DNA of 64,000 nucleotides from an uncultured Clostridia bacterium (lineage in GTDB: Bacteria > Bacillota > Clostridia > Christensenellales > CAG-314): assembly GCA_947053925.1 (NCBI GenBank), contig CAMRUG010000001.1, forward strand, positions 124,001-188,000. The letters run 5' to 3'. Below are positions 8,362 to 18,642 of this stretch, piece after piece (position 1 is the stretch's first letter; each line of letters begins with the position of its first letter). The notes under the pieces are model-generated. The model was not told the DNA's origin, searched no databases, and saw only the letters and a program-made list of their open reading frames with translations. Position numbers and translations under genes: made by a program.

Positions 8362-9519
8362 ATGAAAAAGAAAAACAACAATTATATTTCAATAAAAGAC
8401 AGCCGCAAGATAATCAAAGAGAATATCAAGCAGATGAGACATTACGAAGCGTTAAAACGCCGTAAAAAAGAACCTGCCGAGTATACTTCTGTAATGCGCG
8501 ACAAAAACAATATTATCGAAATAGACAATCTCAAAACGGTATTCTTTACCGATAACGGAACGGTTATGTCCGTAAACGGCGTATCGTTTGCCATTCCGCA
8601 AAAGAAGATTGTCGGTGTAGTAGGCGAATCGGGTTGCGGCAAAAGCGTAACTTCGCTATCTATTATGCAATTGGTGCAATCTCCGCAAGGACAGGTAATC
8701 GAGGGAGAAATCAGATACAATTCCGACGACTTGGGAGAAAACGAAAACGGCGAAAAACTTGCTTACAATATCGTCAAAATGCCCACTGCCGAAATGTACA
8801 AGGTGCGCGGCAAAGATATAACGATGATATTCCAAGAGCCGATGACTAGTTTGAATCCCGTATTTACAATAGGTTTTCAGTTGGACGAAGTATCGTTTAC
8901 GCACAACCCCGAGATTTCTAAGGAAGACGCCAAGGCTTGCAGTATAGATATGCTCAAAAAAGTAGGTATAGCAATGCCCGAACACGTTTACAAGAGTTAC
9001 CCTCACGAACTGTCGGGCGGTATGCGGCAGCGCGTTATGATAGCAATGGCGTTGGTAGGCGACCCTAAACTTATTATTGCCGACGAACCTACTACGGCTC
9101 TGGACGTAACTATACAGGCGCAGATACTGGAATTGCTTAAAAAACTCCAACAGGAGCAGGGCTGTTCGGTTATGTTGATAACTCACGACTTGGGCGTTAT
9201 TGCCGAGATGGCAGACGAAGTAGTGGTAATGTATGCAGGTAAAGTAATAGAAAAGGGTACGGCAAGCGATATATTCCACAATCCTATGCACCCTTATACA
9301 ATAGGACTTCAAAAGAGCAAACCGCTCATCACGTCTTCTTCCAGCGAACCGCTGTATTCTATTCCGGGGCAGGTGCCCAATCCTATCAATTTGCCTAACA
9401 GTTGTTATTTTAAAAACAGATGCAACCGTTGCACCGAACGCTGTAACGGCGAATACCCCAAGGAAATACAAGTTAGCGACACTCACTTCGTTTCGTGTTA
9501 TTTGTACGATAAAGACTAA
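8362..9519 (+). CDS. oppD: Oligopeptide ABC transporter ATPase OppD
   Basis: Cytosolic ATPase that powers the importer together with OppF. After a basic ~50-residue extension come Walker A GESGCGKS at 88-95, the Q-loop FQEPMTSLNP, signature LSGGMRQR, Walker B LIIADEPTTALD, and the switch His in LITHDLG. The C-terminal oligopeptide/dipeptide transporter domain (HPYTIGLQKS, then Cys-rich CYFKNRCNRCTERC) is complete. It lies 19 bases after oppC. The ribosome site is weak (AAGG about 15 bases upstream), so translational coupling to oppC is possible. The lysine-rich N-terminal extension is unusual for the family. Confidence 0.93.
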   Translation: MKKKNNNYISIKDSRKIIKENIKQMRHYEALKRRKKEPAEYTSVMRDKNNIIEIDNLKTVFFTDNGTVMSVNGVSFAIPQKKIVGVVGESGCGKSVTSLSIMQLVQSPQGQVIEGEIRYNSDDLGENENGEKLAYNIVKMPTAEMYKVRGKDITMIFQEPMTSLNPVFTIGFQLDEVSFTHNPEISKEDAKACSIDMLKKVGIAMPEHVYKSYPHELSGGMRQRVMIAMALVGDPKLIIADEPTTALDVTIQAQILELLKKLQQEQGCSVMLITHDLGVIAEMADEVVVMYAGKVIEKGTASDIFHNPMHPYTIGLQKSKPLITSSSSEPLYSIPGQVPNPINLPNSCYFKNRCNRCTERCNGEYPKEIQVSDTHFVSCYLYDKD

Positions 9520-9552
9520 TTTAACTCGCTATTATGCGAATAAGGACAAAAA

Positions 9553-10785
9553 ATGGATGAAAAATTAACTACTTCTACAATTGCCGAGAATAATACCGAC
9601 AATATTTTAGAAGTCAGACATCTTAATAAATATTTTCCCATCGCTAAAAAATACCGTTTTGTAGAACCGATGAAAGCGATAGGCGTCCGTATTAAACGGC
9701 TGTTTGCAAAGGATAAGTCTCAAATAGAAAAACCTCCCGTCAAATTCAGTACTACTACATATCTTCGGGCGGTAAACGACATTACTTTCAGTTTGCCGCG
9801 CGGAACAACTATCGGCGTAGTAGGCGAATCGGGTTGCGGCAAGACAACGCTCGGTCGCACAATACTCCGTTTGTATGACGCCAACGGCGGACAGATAATT
9901 TTTAACGGCGAAGATATTACTAACCTAAAACAAAAGCAAATGCGTAAATACCGCACAGATATACAGTTGGTATTCCAAGACCCGTATTCCAGTCTGCCTC
10001 CGCGTATGACTGTCGGTAATATAATTGCCGAAGCGGTCAAAGTGCATAAAATAGTGCCGAAAGAACAAGTCGGCGATTATGTAAGAACGGTAATGCAGCA
10101 ATGCGGATTGCAATTGCAGTACTACGACAGATATCCGCACGAGTTTTCGGGCGGTCAGCGTCAGCGTATTTGTATTGCCCGCGCGCTCGCAGTCAAACCA
10201 AAGCTGGTTATATGCGACGAACCCGTATCGGCATTAGACGTGTCTATTCAAGCGCAAATAATCAATTTGCTTAAAGAATTGCAAAATACAATGGGGCTGA
10301 CGTATGTGTTTATTTCGCACGATTTGTCAGTTGTTAAGTACATTACAGACCAAATAATGGTAATGTATCTGGGCAATATGATGGAAATGGGCGAAACGGA
10401 CGAATTGTTCGATAACCCTTTGCATCCGTATACTAAAGCGTTGTTTTCGGCTGTACCCGTACCCGATCCCGACGTAAAAAATACGCGTATCATTTTGGAG
10501 GGAGATATACCTTCTCCCGCCAATCCGCCTAAAGGGTGCAAATTCCATACCAGATGTTCCGAATGTAAAAACGTGTGCAAGTTTGTAGAACCCGATTATA
10601 TCGAGGCTGCGCCGAAGCATTTTGTGGCGTGCCACTTGTATAATAAGGAAGTAATGTCTAATCTGTCCGAATACGACAGACAGTACGAAGAAATCTTGGC
10701 GGAAGAAAAACGCCTCGAAGAATTGAAACAGCAAAAAGGCAATAAACGTGAAAAAAGACAAAAAGGAACGAAAAAAGAAGGATAA
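9553..10785 (+). CDS. oppF: Oligopeptide ABC transporter ATPase OppF
   Basis: Second ATPase of the importer. The N-terminal strand NILEVRHLNKYFPI is followed by a ~40-residue insert (about 31-70) before the core resumes at LRAVNDITFSLPRG. Walker A is GESGCGKT at 91-98, the Q-loop FQDPYSSLPP, signature FSGGQRQR, Walker B LVICDEPVSALD, switch FISHDLS. The C-terminal transporter domain has the Cys motif CKFHTRCSECKNVC. A charged, coiled-coil-like tail (EEKRLEELKQQKG, Lys-rich) extends beyond the usual end, and its last 38 bases overlap the next small gene in another frame. AAGGA lies 8 bases before the ATG. Confidence 0.93.
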   Translation: MDEKLTTSTIAENNTDNILEVRHLNKYFPIAKKYRFVEPMKAIGVRIKRLFAKDKSQIEKPPVKFSTTTYLRAVNDITFSLPRGTTIGVVGESGCGKTTLGRTILRLYDANGGQIIFNGEDITNLKQKQMRKYRTDIQLVFQDPYSSLPPRMTVGNIIAEAVKVHKIVPKEQVGDYVRTVMQQCGLQLQYYDRYPHEFSGGQRQRICIARALAVKPKLVICDEPVSALDVSIQAQIINLLKELQNTMGLTYVFISHDLSVVKYITDQIMVMYLGNMMEMGETDELFDNPLHPYTKALFSAVPVPDPDVKNTRIILEGDIPSPANPPKGCKFHTRCSECKNVCKFVEPDYIEAAPKHFVACHLYNKEVMSNLSEYDRQYEEILAEEKRLEELKQQKGNKREKRQKGTKKEG

Positions 10786-11005
10786 ACCTAAGTATATAGA
10801 CGACGGGCATACCGTTTACAATATGGACGGCGTGCAAAGCCCGTTTGGCTCTGCCAAGAAAGGCGACGGCAACGGAATGACCAAAAAGGAAAAGCGCGCG
10901 GCAATAAGAGCCGCCTTGCAAGTATATCTGCCGTATATTTTCGGCGCGATACTGTGCTTTACGCTTGTAGGTCTGTTAATGTATTTGTGGTTAAGACAAG
11001 GATAA
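10748..11005 (+). CDS. Small basic single-pass membrane protein, overlaps oppF
   Basis: Not recognised as a named family. The 85 residues begin with GTG at 10748, inside the 3' end of oppF (38-base overlap), which suggests coupled translation. The first ~60 residues are very basic and hydrophilic (KKDKKERKKKDK near the start, TKKEKRAAIRAAL near 45). One transmembrane helix follows (about residues 60-80, YIFGAILCFTLVGLLMYLWL) and then a three-residue tail. Positive-inside logic puts the long N-terminus in the cytosol. Its place between the ATPase gene and the surface protease suggests an accessory to the transporter, but that is only context. Confidence 0.7.
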   Translation: MKKDKKERKKKDKPKYIDDGHTVYNMDGVQSPFGSAKKGDGNGMTKKEKRAAIRAALQVYLPYIFGAILCFTLVGLLMYLWLRQG

Positions 11006-11011
11006 ATTAAA

Positions 11012-14000
11012 ATGGAAAAGAAAAAGATATCGATAATTTTATTAGCGTTAATATTAGCCGTGTGTATGGTAACGGCTATTGCTTGCGAGCCGATTTCAAA
11101 CGGATTCAACGCCGATTCTTCTCAAAGCAATTCGGCAGGCAACAGTTCTGCGTCAAATGACAGTCAAAAACTCGAAATATTGAAAACGAACGCAAAATTA
11201 ACGCAAGAACAAATCGCTTCTCAAATAAAAGCGGAATACTTGATTGAAAATAACGGTTATAAAGACACCGACGATATAGTTGTTGTTTTAAGTTTGGACG
11301 GAGAGTCCTTGGTTGATTTGTTTAACCGTAAATACAACGACCGTTTTGAAACTGTCGCCGACTTCGCCGACAGTATCGAAGGCGCGCAATATCTTCGCGA
11401 TATAAATAACGAGCAGAACGCCGTTATATCCAAATTGCGTCAAAAAGGTCTTATATCGGAAGTTAAATACCAATACAGCACTGTTATGAACGCTATTGCC
11501 GTAACAATCAAGTACGGCAAGTTGAATAAAGTTCAAAAGGTTAACGGCGTTAAGTTTGCTATGATGTCCGAAACGTTTAACCGTCCTCAAGCCCTTGAAA
11601 ACAAAGTTACTAACGAAGTCGACATATACGATACGGGTATTTTTAAACCGGGCGATATAGGTTTCACAGGTAAAAACACTTCGGTTGCAATATTAGACTC
11701 CGGTTTTGACGTTGCTCACGAAGTATTCGATATGACGCTTGATAAGGACAGCCTTGTTTTGGACGAGCAGGAGGTTTATGACAGAATAGTTAATAACCCT
11801 GCGGCAAATTCTCCCAAAACGACAAAAGGGCTGGAACTTGCAAAGGTATACATAAACGATAAGATACCTTATGTTTACGATTACGCAGACAAAGACCCCG
11901 ACGTTACCCCGTACGATTCCGAACACGGAACACACGTTGCAGGTATTATCGGCGGTAAGTCGGACAAAATCACAGGCGTAGCGTACGACACTCAATTAGT
12001 ACTTCTAAAAGTTTTCCCCGATCATGACGACGGCGGCAAAACGGAAGATATACTTGCCGCTTTAGAAGACGCGGTATTGCTCAAAGTCGACGCAATCAAT
12101 ATGTCTTTAGGTTCAGCTTGCGGTTTTACCCGTTCGTCCGACAACGAAACATTGAATAAGGTATATGCAAGCATAGGTCAGGCAGGTATAAGTTTGCTTA
12201 CTGCCGCAAGCAACAGTTACAGTTCTGCTTTCGGCGGCGCGCAAGGTAATACGCCTTTGGTTACCAACCCCGACTCGGGCACTGTCGGTTCTCCGTCAAC
12301 ATACAGTTCTTCGCTGTCCGTAGCGTCTATCAGCGGACAAAAGAGCAAATATCTTGTTGCTAACGACAAACAGATTTTATTCTTTAACGAATCGAACGAC
12401 GTAACGGGTAAAGCAAACGATTTTTATGCTCAATTATATTCTCAGTTAGGCAGACCGACTACAGATACATTGGTTTTGGATTACGTTATCATTCCGGGTG
12501 CGGGACTGCCCGTCAATTATAAGGCGGTCGGGGACGTAAAAGGAAAGATAGCCGTAGTACGCCGCGGCGGAGATACAACGTTTGAAGACAAAGCGCGTTA
12601 TGCAAGAAACGCGGGTGCGGTAGCCTGTATAATATACAACAATGTAGACGGCGATATTCTGATGTCTATGGGCAAGACAAACAGTCTGCCGACGATATCT
12701 ATTTCTAAGGACGACGGAACGGAACTTGCCCGCACGTCTCGCGGTAAGATGACCGTCAGTTATCAACAGCAAGCAGGACCGTTTATGTCCGATTTCTCCA
12801 GTTGGGGACCCACTCCGTCTTTGGAATTAAAGCCGGAAATTACCGCTCACGGCGGAGATATTTATTCGGCAATTCCCAACGGCGGATACGACAAGATGAG
12901 CGGTACGTCTATGGCGACGCCTAACCTTTGCGGTTTGACGGTACTTATAAGAGAATATTTAAAACAGGAAAATGACGGCATTACCGCGCAGGACTTAAAT
13001 AAACTTACAAATCAAATGTTAATGAGTACTGCAACGATAGTGCTGAACGAAGACGGCAATCCTTATTCGCCGCGTAAACAAGGCGCAGGACTCGCAAGCC
13101 TTAAAAACGTAGTCAATACGCAGGCATATTTGACCGTAGACGGAAAAGACAGACCGAAAATCGAATTGAAAGATGACCCCGACAAAACGGGCGTTTACAA
13201 AATGAAATTCAACGTTGTCAACTTCGGCAACACTGCTCTTCAATACGACTTGTCGGTTATAGGAATGACGGAAAGCGTTTCTACAAGCGATATCAAGCAT
13301 ATAGCCGAAAGACCGCAATTACTGAACGGCAACGCAACTTATAACGTACTCATAGGCGGAACGCTTAACGGAACAACCTTGACAGTTAATGCCGATTCGG
13401 TTGCGGAAATAGAAGTTGAATACGTCTTGACCGACGGCGACAAAAATACAATAGACAGTCTGTTCCCGTACGGTATGTATGTAGAAGGTTTTGTAAAACT
13501 TACACAACTGGGACAAAGCGACAAGAACGTAAACCTGAATATACCGTTCCTTGCGTTTTACGGTAACTGGGCGCAAGCGCCTATGTTCGATAAAACTTAT
13601 TACGAAGTTGAAAACGAAAAATACGATTCGTCCATCGAAGACGATGATAAATTGCAAGCGGACTATTTTGCCACAACTCCGTACGGTTCGTATTTTTACA
13701 ATTACATTATTCCTTTGGGAACGTATTTGTACGACATAGATACTGCGCAGTATGACCAAATTGCCGCAAGTAAAGACCGTATTGCAATCTCTAACGTATT
13801 CGGCGCAATAGACGGCATAAGTACGGTATACGGCGGTTTATTGCGTAACGCCAAGGAAATGCGTTTTACCATTACCGACAAGGTTACTGGCGAATTGATT
13901 TGGGAAGATACCGACCCCGATGCGACAAAAGCGTATTCGCTGGGCGGAGACCCGATTCCGTATTTTAACTACCTTAAGTTAAAGTCGCAAAAGTTGGGAT

Positions 14001-17000
14001 TGATTAACAATCGCCAGTACGAGTTTAAAATGCAGGGCGTATTAGATTACGACCGCGATGACGGCTTGACGACAAATGTGCGCAATTCGTTCAGTTTCGA
14101 CTTTTATATGGATAACGAAGCGCCTATTCTTAAAGAAGTTTCTTACGAAAAGGAATACGACAAAACTCTTAAAAAAGACCGTTACTATTTAACTATGACG
14201 GTGTACGACAATCATTATGTACAGTCAATTTCTCCGATAAGGTTTACGTCTTCTAAGAGTTACGCTTTCTTGACGGACAATCCGATACCCGTATACAGCG
14301 AAAAAGGGCAGGACAGCACAATACGCATCGAAATAACGGATTATCTTGACGACTTGTTTGCAGACAAACTTATAAACAGCGCGTTGGCGTTTTCTATAGA
14401 CGACTACGCATTAAATTCAAATATTTTTGTCTGTCAACTTCCGGGAACGAAGGGCGACTTTAAGTTTACTAAAGACGGCGAAATGGACGGGGAAGACCTT
14501 ATTATCCTCTCTATGTACGAAGACGAGATAATCGACGTTTCGCGTTATCTTGCAACTGCCGATAAAACGGTTGATATAAACAGAGATTATCTCAAATACC
14601 TCGTTTGGACGTCATCCAACGAAAACGTTGCCCAAGTTGCCAACGGACAGGTTAAATGTTTAAACGAAGGCCGCGCAACGATTATCGTAAAAGAGCAAAT
14701 GGACGCAAAACAAGCGGTATTGATAATAAACGTCAAAAAACGCGGAGACAACTATAAACCGGACGATGACGTAATTACGGACGGTTCGGATGCAACGATA
14801 ACGGATTTGCGTTTCTCGTATTTCGATACTGTGTTTGCATACAGCAGAGCGGCGCAGACAAGCGAAATAGGAGCAACGGGCGACAGAAACTTTATCACAG
14901 CGAAACAGACGATAAAAATGTATCCCGGGGAAAAGATAAAACTCGTTCCCAGCGTAACGCCGTGGTATGCGGAATCCAATTACGAATTTACTTTCTCTTC
15001 GGGTAACGAGCGTTATGCTACGGTCGACCAAGACGGTACGGTAACGGCTTTAAAGCGCGGTAACGTAACAATTTCGTTGTCTGTAAACGGTTCTAACCAA
15101 ATGGCTGTAATTTCAATAGAAGTAAAGAGCGAATTTGTAATAGAAAACCGTGAATTAGTAGCGTACAAGGGGTTGGGCGGCGATGTAGTCATTCCCGACG
15201 ACGAAGGTATTTCACGTATAGGAGCGTATGCGTTCTGTTTGTACAATACCGATAACAATATCGAATTACCCGACGAAGACTATGACGCAAACAAAATTCC
15301 CGCTTCTAATACGACTGTTAAAAAAGTAACGATACCGCACGGTGTGGAAGAAATTCAAAAATATGCTTTTTATAACTGTACCGGGTTAGAAGAAGTTGTC
15401 CTTCCCGATTCGTTAAAGATTATCCGTGAATACGCTTTCTATAACGACAGAAAATTAACGGCAATAAATCTTGCGGATACGAAAGTAGAAGTAATAGGAA
15501 GTATGGCGTTTTACAATACTCGGGCATTGACTACAATCGATTTGAGCAATGTATACGCAATGGGTTCAGGCGCATTTGAAAATTCTGCAATTACTTCGGC
15601 AGATTTGACGTCTTTACGCAATGCGGAATCAAAGGTATTTAAAAACGCAAAATCTCTTTCAAGCGTAACTCTAGACAAAAACACAAAATTGTCTGCAGAA
15701 ATGTTCTTCGGTACAGGATTGCTTGGCGTAGACATTTACAATACATACAGTTTTATTCCCGAATTGTGTTTCTCGGATTGCGAGCAGTTGGTTACGGTAA
15801 ACATTCACGGACAAATTGAACGTTTTGAAACCGGCGCGTTCCAAAACTGCGTTGAACTTAAAAATTTCAATTTTGTAACGACAGACGGTTCAAACGGCAG
15901 TGTAAAGGCTATCGGCGCTCAAGCGTTTAAGGGGGATAAAGCGTTAGTCAAGTTCACTCTTCCGAATAACGAAGTTTCGATAGGCAACTATGCTTTTGCG
16001 CAATGCACATTGTTAGAAATGTTAGAATTGCAAGCAAATACTGTACTTATTGACCAAGAATTTGTATTAGATAAAGATGAATTGTCATCTAACGACAATT
16101 ATGTTGTAACAGGTATTAACGGATACGCGTTTGATAAGACTGCGTTAAGTCGGTTTGAAGTAAACGGCAACACTCGTTATTCGGTAAGCGCCGACGGTAA
16201 GTTGCTTGTTGAAGGCACCAAGATAATATTTGCGGCTGTTGCCAACGAAAACTTCGATTTGACGGGCTATACATCGATAGGTGCAGGCGCGTTTGCAGGT
16301 TCAAAGATTACTTCCGTTACAATTCCCGACAGTATTACGGCAATAGGCAATTACGCATTTGCTAACTGCGCGGATTTGAAAGAAGTAACATTGCCTAATA
16401 TGCAGGGCTTTACTGTCGGAAACTACGCTTTTGCGATAGACGGCAGAATTGTAACCGAAAGTAAATTAACTAAAGTTTTAAATCTCGAAAAGGCAGGCAA
16501 AATCGGACGTTACGCATTCTTACAAGCGTCAATTACAAGCGCAGAGATAGGCGATAACGTACTTGTAGGCGAAGGCGCATTTTTCCGCTCTTCGTTAAAA
16601 GAAGTAACAATAGGCGAAAACGCATATTTCGGTTTGGGCGCATTCCAACGTTGTACAGCGCTTCATACGGTAAATATGCCCGTTAACGGCGGAGTGTATT
16701 TCGGTCAAGGCTGTTTTGCTAACGATGCAAATCTCAAAAATATAGATTTGAGTAAAGTCGGCGAAAAAATAGCCGCGCAGAGTTTTTACGGCTGTACGTC
16801 TCTAACAACGGTAGAACTTACTCACGTTAAAGAAATAGGCAATCACGCATTTGCCGATTGTAGCGGTATTACCACTCTTACGATGCCCGTTGTGGAAAAA
16901 ATCGGCGACGGTGCATTCGGAAGAAACGCAATGTTGGGCAGAGCGCCTGCCATTACGGAAGTGGTATTGCCCGACACTCTGGTAGAACTCGGTAAAGAAG

Positions 17001-18631
17001 CATTCTTCTATTGTCCTAATTTGTCTCAGGTAACTTTGTCGGCAAATCTTAAATCGATTCCCGAGTCGGCTTTTGCTAATTGTGAAAGACTTACAACCGT
17101 CATCGGAAGCGACTTTACAAAAGTAGGCAAATATGCATTTGCCAATTGTTTGAGATTGAATTCGATATCGCTTGAAAACGTTACGGAAATTGACGATTTC
17201 GCGTTTTCTTCGTGTACGTCTCTTAAAAACGTTAATCTTCAAAACGTGGAAACGATTGGCTTTGCCTCATTCTCGTCTACAGGTTTGGTTGGCAATATCG
17301 TCGCCAATAACCTTGTAAGTATCGGGGATTACGCATTCCAAAAGGCAATTGACGATTACGGTAACGCTGCGGCAGGATTTACGTCTTTCGTAGCAGAAAA
17401 ACTCGAAAAAATCGGCATTGCGGCATTCCAACATAACAGAGATTTAACGGAATTTGTGTTCTCAAACAATATCGTTTCAATAGGTCAGTTGGCGTTTAAC
17501 GACTGCAAGGGACTTACATCGTTCTATTATTATGCAGGCGAAAAACTTTCCGACGGCGAAATAAACGGCTACGCTAAATTGACGGACGGGGTTTTGTACA
17601 CAAGAATGGAATCGGGACAGTATCAGTTGTCCTCTGTTCCGGCAGGCAAACAAATTACGGAACTCAATGTAGACGACGGCACGCGCCGTATCGAAGTTTA
17701 TGCTGGTAACGAAAATATCTATGTAGAAAGAATAAACTTGCCCGACAGTTTAAAATTGATAGGCAATTACGCATTTTACGGATATATAAATTTGCGTACG
17801 GTCGAATTCCGTTCGATACAGGCACCCGTACTTGAAAACTCCTATAACAGCAAACTCGAACTTAAAGAAACAGACCCCAGTTACGGGCTTATTCACAACA
17901 TATTCGATATGTTCGGCGAAGAGTTGTGCTATTGTAACTTCGTTGATTTAGTCGGTAAACGTCAACCTATCAAGATGATTTTGCCGTCTAACAAAAATAT
18001 AGAAGGTTACGATTCTATCGTGTACGAAGCGTACTTCGGAAAAGTTCAAGACAGCGCAAGGAGCGGTTACGACGCCGCAGAGCAAGCGTTTGTAAACTTC
18101 ATCGATTATGCGGAGCAATTGTCTAAAGCAGGCAGCAATATTACTCTTGCGCAAGAAGATTTAGTAAATAACGCGCTTGCCGCATTGGACGCAATAACTC
18201 AGGATTCATCGCAACTTGCGCGTCGTTACGGATATTCCGCATCGGAATTTATCCGTATGACACAAGATGTCAGAGAAGCTAGAACAAAGATAATTCAGCT
18301 GCGTATACAAAATTCCAACAAGGCAGTTAAGGATGTACAGCAAATTCTCGATAGTCTTCCCGTAGGCGCGTTTGACGTTTCAATGCTGAAAGAATTGAAC
18401 AACGCTTACAAGGCGATTCATTCGTTAAGTGTGGAAGACAGAGCAATTTTAGATTTGACGCAGTATAACAAACTGTTAGCGGCTTACAACAATTACTGTC
18501 AATCTATTCAAAATGAAGTGGCACCGATAGTTAACAACGTCAGCACCCAAACGCCGTTAGTTCAAGTAACGGCAGTAATAGCTTCATTGGCGGCAGTAGC
18601 ATTTGTTATTAAAAAGAGCGTTATGTTTTAA
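11012..18631 (+). CDS. S8 subtilisin-family lipoprotein fused to BspA-type leucine-rich repeats
   Basis: A 2539-residue cell-surface serine protease. The lipobox is TAIAC (Cys25). The catalytic triad is complete: Asp229 in VAILDSGFD, His305 in EHGTHVAGI, Ser633 in GTSMATPN. A protease-associated (PA) insert lies between His and Ser at about 470-590 (GKIAVVRRGG). After the protease come Fn3-like segments, two Big_2-type Ig domains (about 1190-1243 and 1300-1370, ending in TVTALKRGNVTISL), then roughly twenty BspA/LRR_5 repeats (about 1375-2275; recurring IG.YAF..C..L..V.LP). A helical stretch of ~200 residues and a C-terminal transmembrane helix (about 2515-2535) close it. No LPXTG is present. 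Architecture recalls C5a-peptidase/lactocepin-like proteases. It lies 6 bases after the small membrane gene, downstream of opp. Confidence 0.92.
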   Translation: MEKKKISIILLALILAVCMVTAIACEPISNGFNADSSQSNSAGNSSASNDSQKLEILKTNAKLTQEQIASQIKAEYLIENNGYKDTDDIVVVLSLDGESLVDLFNRKYNDRFETVADFADSIEGAQYLRDINNEQNAVISKLRQKGLISEVKYQYSTVMNAIAVTIKYGKLNKVQKVNGVKFAMMSETFNRPQALENKVTNEVDIYDTGIFKPGDIGFTGKNTSVAILDSGFDVAHEVFDMTLDKDSLVLDEQEVYDRIVNNPAANSPKTTKGLELAKVYINDKIPYVYDYADKDPDVTPYDSEHGTHVAGIIGGKSDKITGVAYDTQLVLLKVFPDHDDGGKTEDILAALEDAVLLKVDAINMSLGSACGFTRSSDNETLNKVYASIGQAGISLLTAASNSYSSAFGGAQGNTPLVTNPDSGTVGSPSTYSSSLSVASISGQKSKYLVANDKQILFFNESNDVTGKANDFYAQLYSQLGRPTTDTLVLDYVIIPGAGLPVNYKAVGDVKGKIAVVRRGGDTTFEDKARYARNAGAVACIIYNNVDGDILMSMGKTNSLPTISISKDDGTELARTSRGKMTVSYQQQAGPFMSDFSSWGPTPSLELKPEITAHGGDIYSAIPNGGYDKMSGTSMATPNLCGLTVLIREYLKQENDGITAQDLNKLTNQMLMSTATIVLNEDGNPYSPRKQGAGLASLKNVVNTQAYLTVDGKDRPKIELKDDPDKTGVYKMKFNVVNFGNTALQYDLSVIGMTESVSTSDIKHIAERPQLLNGNATYNVLIGGTLNGTTLTVNADSVAEIEVEYVLTDGDKNTIDSLFPYGMYVEGFVKLTQLGQSDKNVNLNIPFLAFYGNWAQAPMFDKTYYEVENEKYDSSIEDDDKLQADYFATTPYGSYFYNYIIPLGTYLYDIDTAQYDQIAASKDRIAISNVFGAIDGISTVYGGLLRNAKEMRFTITDKVTGELIWEDTDPDATKAYSLGGDPIPYFNYLKLKSQKLGLINNRQYEFKMQGVLDYDRDDGLTTNVRNSFSFDFYMDNEAPILKEVSYEKEYDKTLKKDRYYLTMTVYDNHYVQSISPIRFTSSKSYAFLTDNPIPVYSEKGQDSTIRIEITDYLDDLFADKLINSALAFSIDDYALNSNIFVCQLPGTKGDFKFTKDGEMDGEDLIILSMYEDEIIDVSRYLATADKTVDINRDYLKYLVWTSSNENVAQVANGQVKCLNEGRATIIVKEQMDAKQAVLIINVKKRGDNYKPDDDVITDGSDATITDLRFSYFDTVFAYSRAAQTSEIGATGDRNFITAKQTIKMYPGEKIKLVPSVTPWYAESNYEFTFSSGNERYATVDQDGTVTALKRGNVTISLSVNGSNQMAVISIEVKSEFVIENRELVAYKGLGGDVVIPDDEGISRIGAYAFCLYNTDNNIELPDEDYDANKIPASNTTVKKVTIPHGVEEIQKYAFYNCTGLEEVVLPDSLKIIREYAFYNDRKLTAINLADTKVEVIGSMAFYNTRALTTIDLSNVYAMGSGAFENSAITSADLTSLRNAESKVFKNAKSLSSVTLDKNTKLSAEMFFGTGLLGVDIYNTYSFIPELCFSDCEQLVTVNIHGQIERFETGAFQNCVELKNFNFVTTDGSNGSVKAIGAQAFKGDKALVKFTLPNNEVSIGNYAFAQCTLLEMLELQANTVLIDQEFVLDKDELSSNDNYVVTGINGYAFDKTALSRFEVNGNTRYSVSADGKLLVEGTKIIFAAVANENFDLTGYTSIGAGAFAGSKITSVTIPDSITAIGNYAFANCADLKEVTLPNMQGFTVGNYAFAIDGRIVTESKLTKVLNLEKAGKIGRYAFLQASITSAEIGDNVLVGEGAFFRSSLKEVTIGENAYFGLGAFQRCTALHTVNMPVNGGVYFGQGCFANDANLKNIDLSKVGEKIAAQSFYGCTSLTTVELTHVKEIGNHAFADCSGITTLTMPVVEKIGDGAFGRNAMLGRAPAITEVVLPDTLVELGKEAFFYCPNLSQVTLSANLKSIPESAFANCERLTTVIGSDFTKVGKYAFANCLRLNSISLENVTEIDDFAFSSCTSLKNVNLQNVETIGFASFSSTGLVGNIVANNLVSIGDYAFQKAIDDYGNAAAGFTSFVAEKLEKIGIAAFQHNRDLTEFVFSNNIVSIGQLAFNDCKGLTSFYYYAGEKLSDGEINGYAKLTDGVLYTRMESGQYQLSSVPAGKQITELNVDDGTRRIEVYAGNENIYVERINLPDSLKLIGNYAFYGYINLRTVEFRSIQAPVLENSYNSKLELKETDPSYGLIHNIFDMFGEELCYCNFVDLVGKRQPIKMILPSNKNIEGYDSIVYEAYFGKVQDSARSGYDAAEQAFVNFIDYAEQLSKAGSNITLAQEDLVNNALAALDAITQDSSQLARRYGYSASEFIRMTQDVREARTKIIQLRIQNSNKAVKDVQQILDSLPVGAFDVSMLKELNNAYKAIHSLSVEDRAILDLTQYNKLLAAYNNYCQSIQNEVAPIVNNVSTQTPLVQVTAVIASLAAVAFVIKKSVMF

Positions 18632-18642
18632 AGGAGAAAATA

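Noticed and set aside
11012..18631. LPXTG or Cna-type sortase anchor at the protease C-terminus
   Set aside because: The C-terminus has a helix and three-to-five-residue tail but no LPXTG motif.
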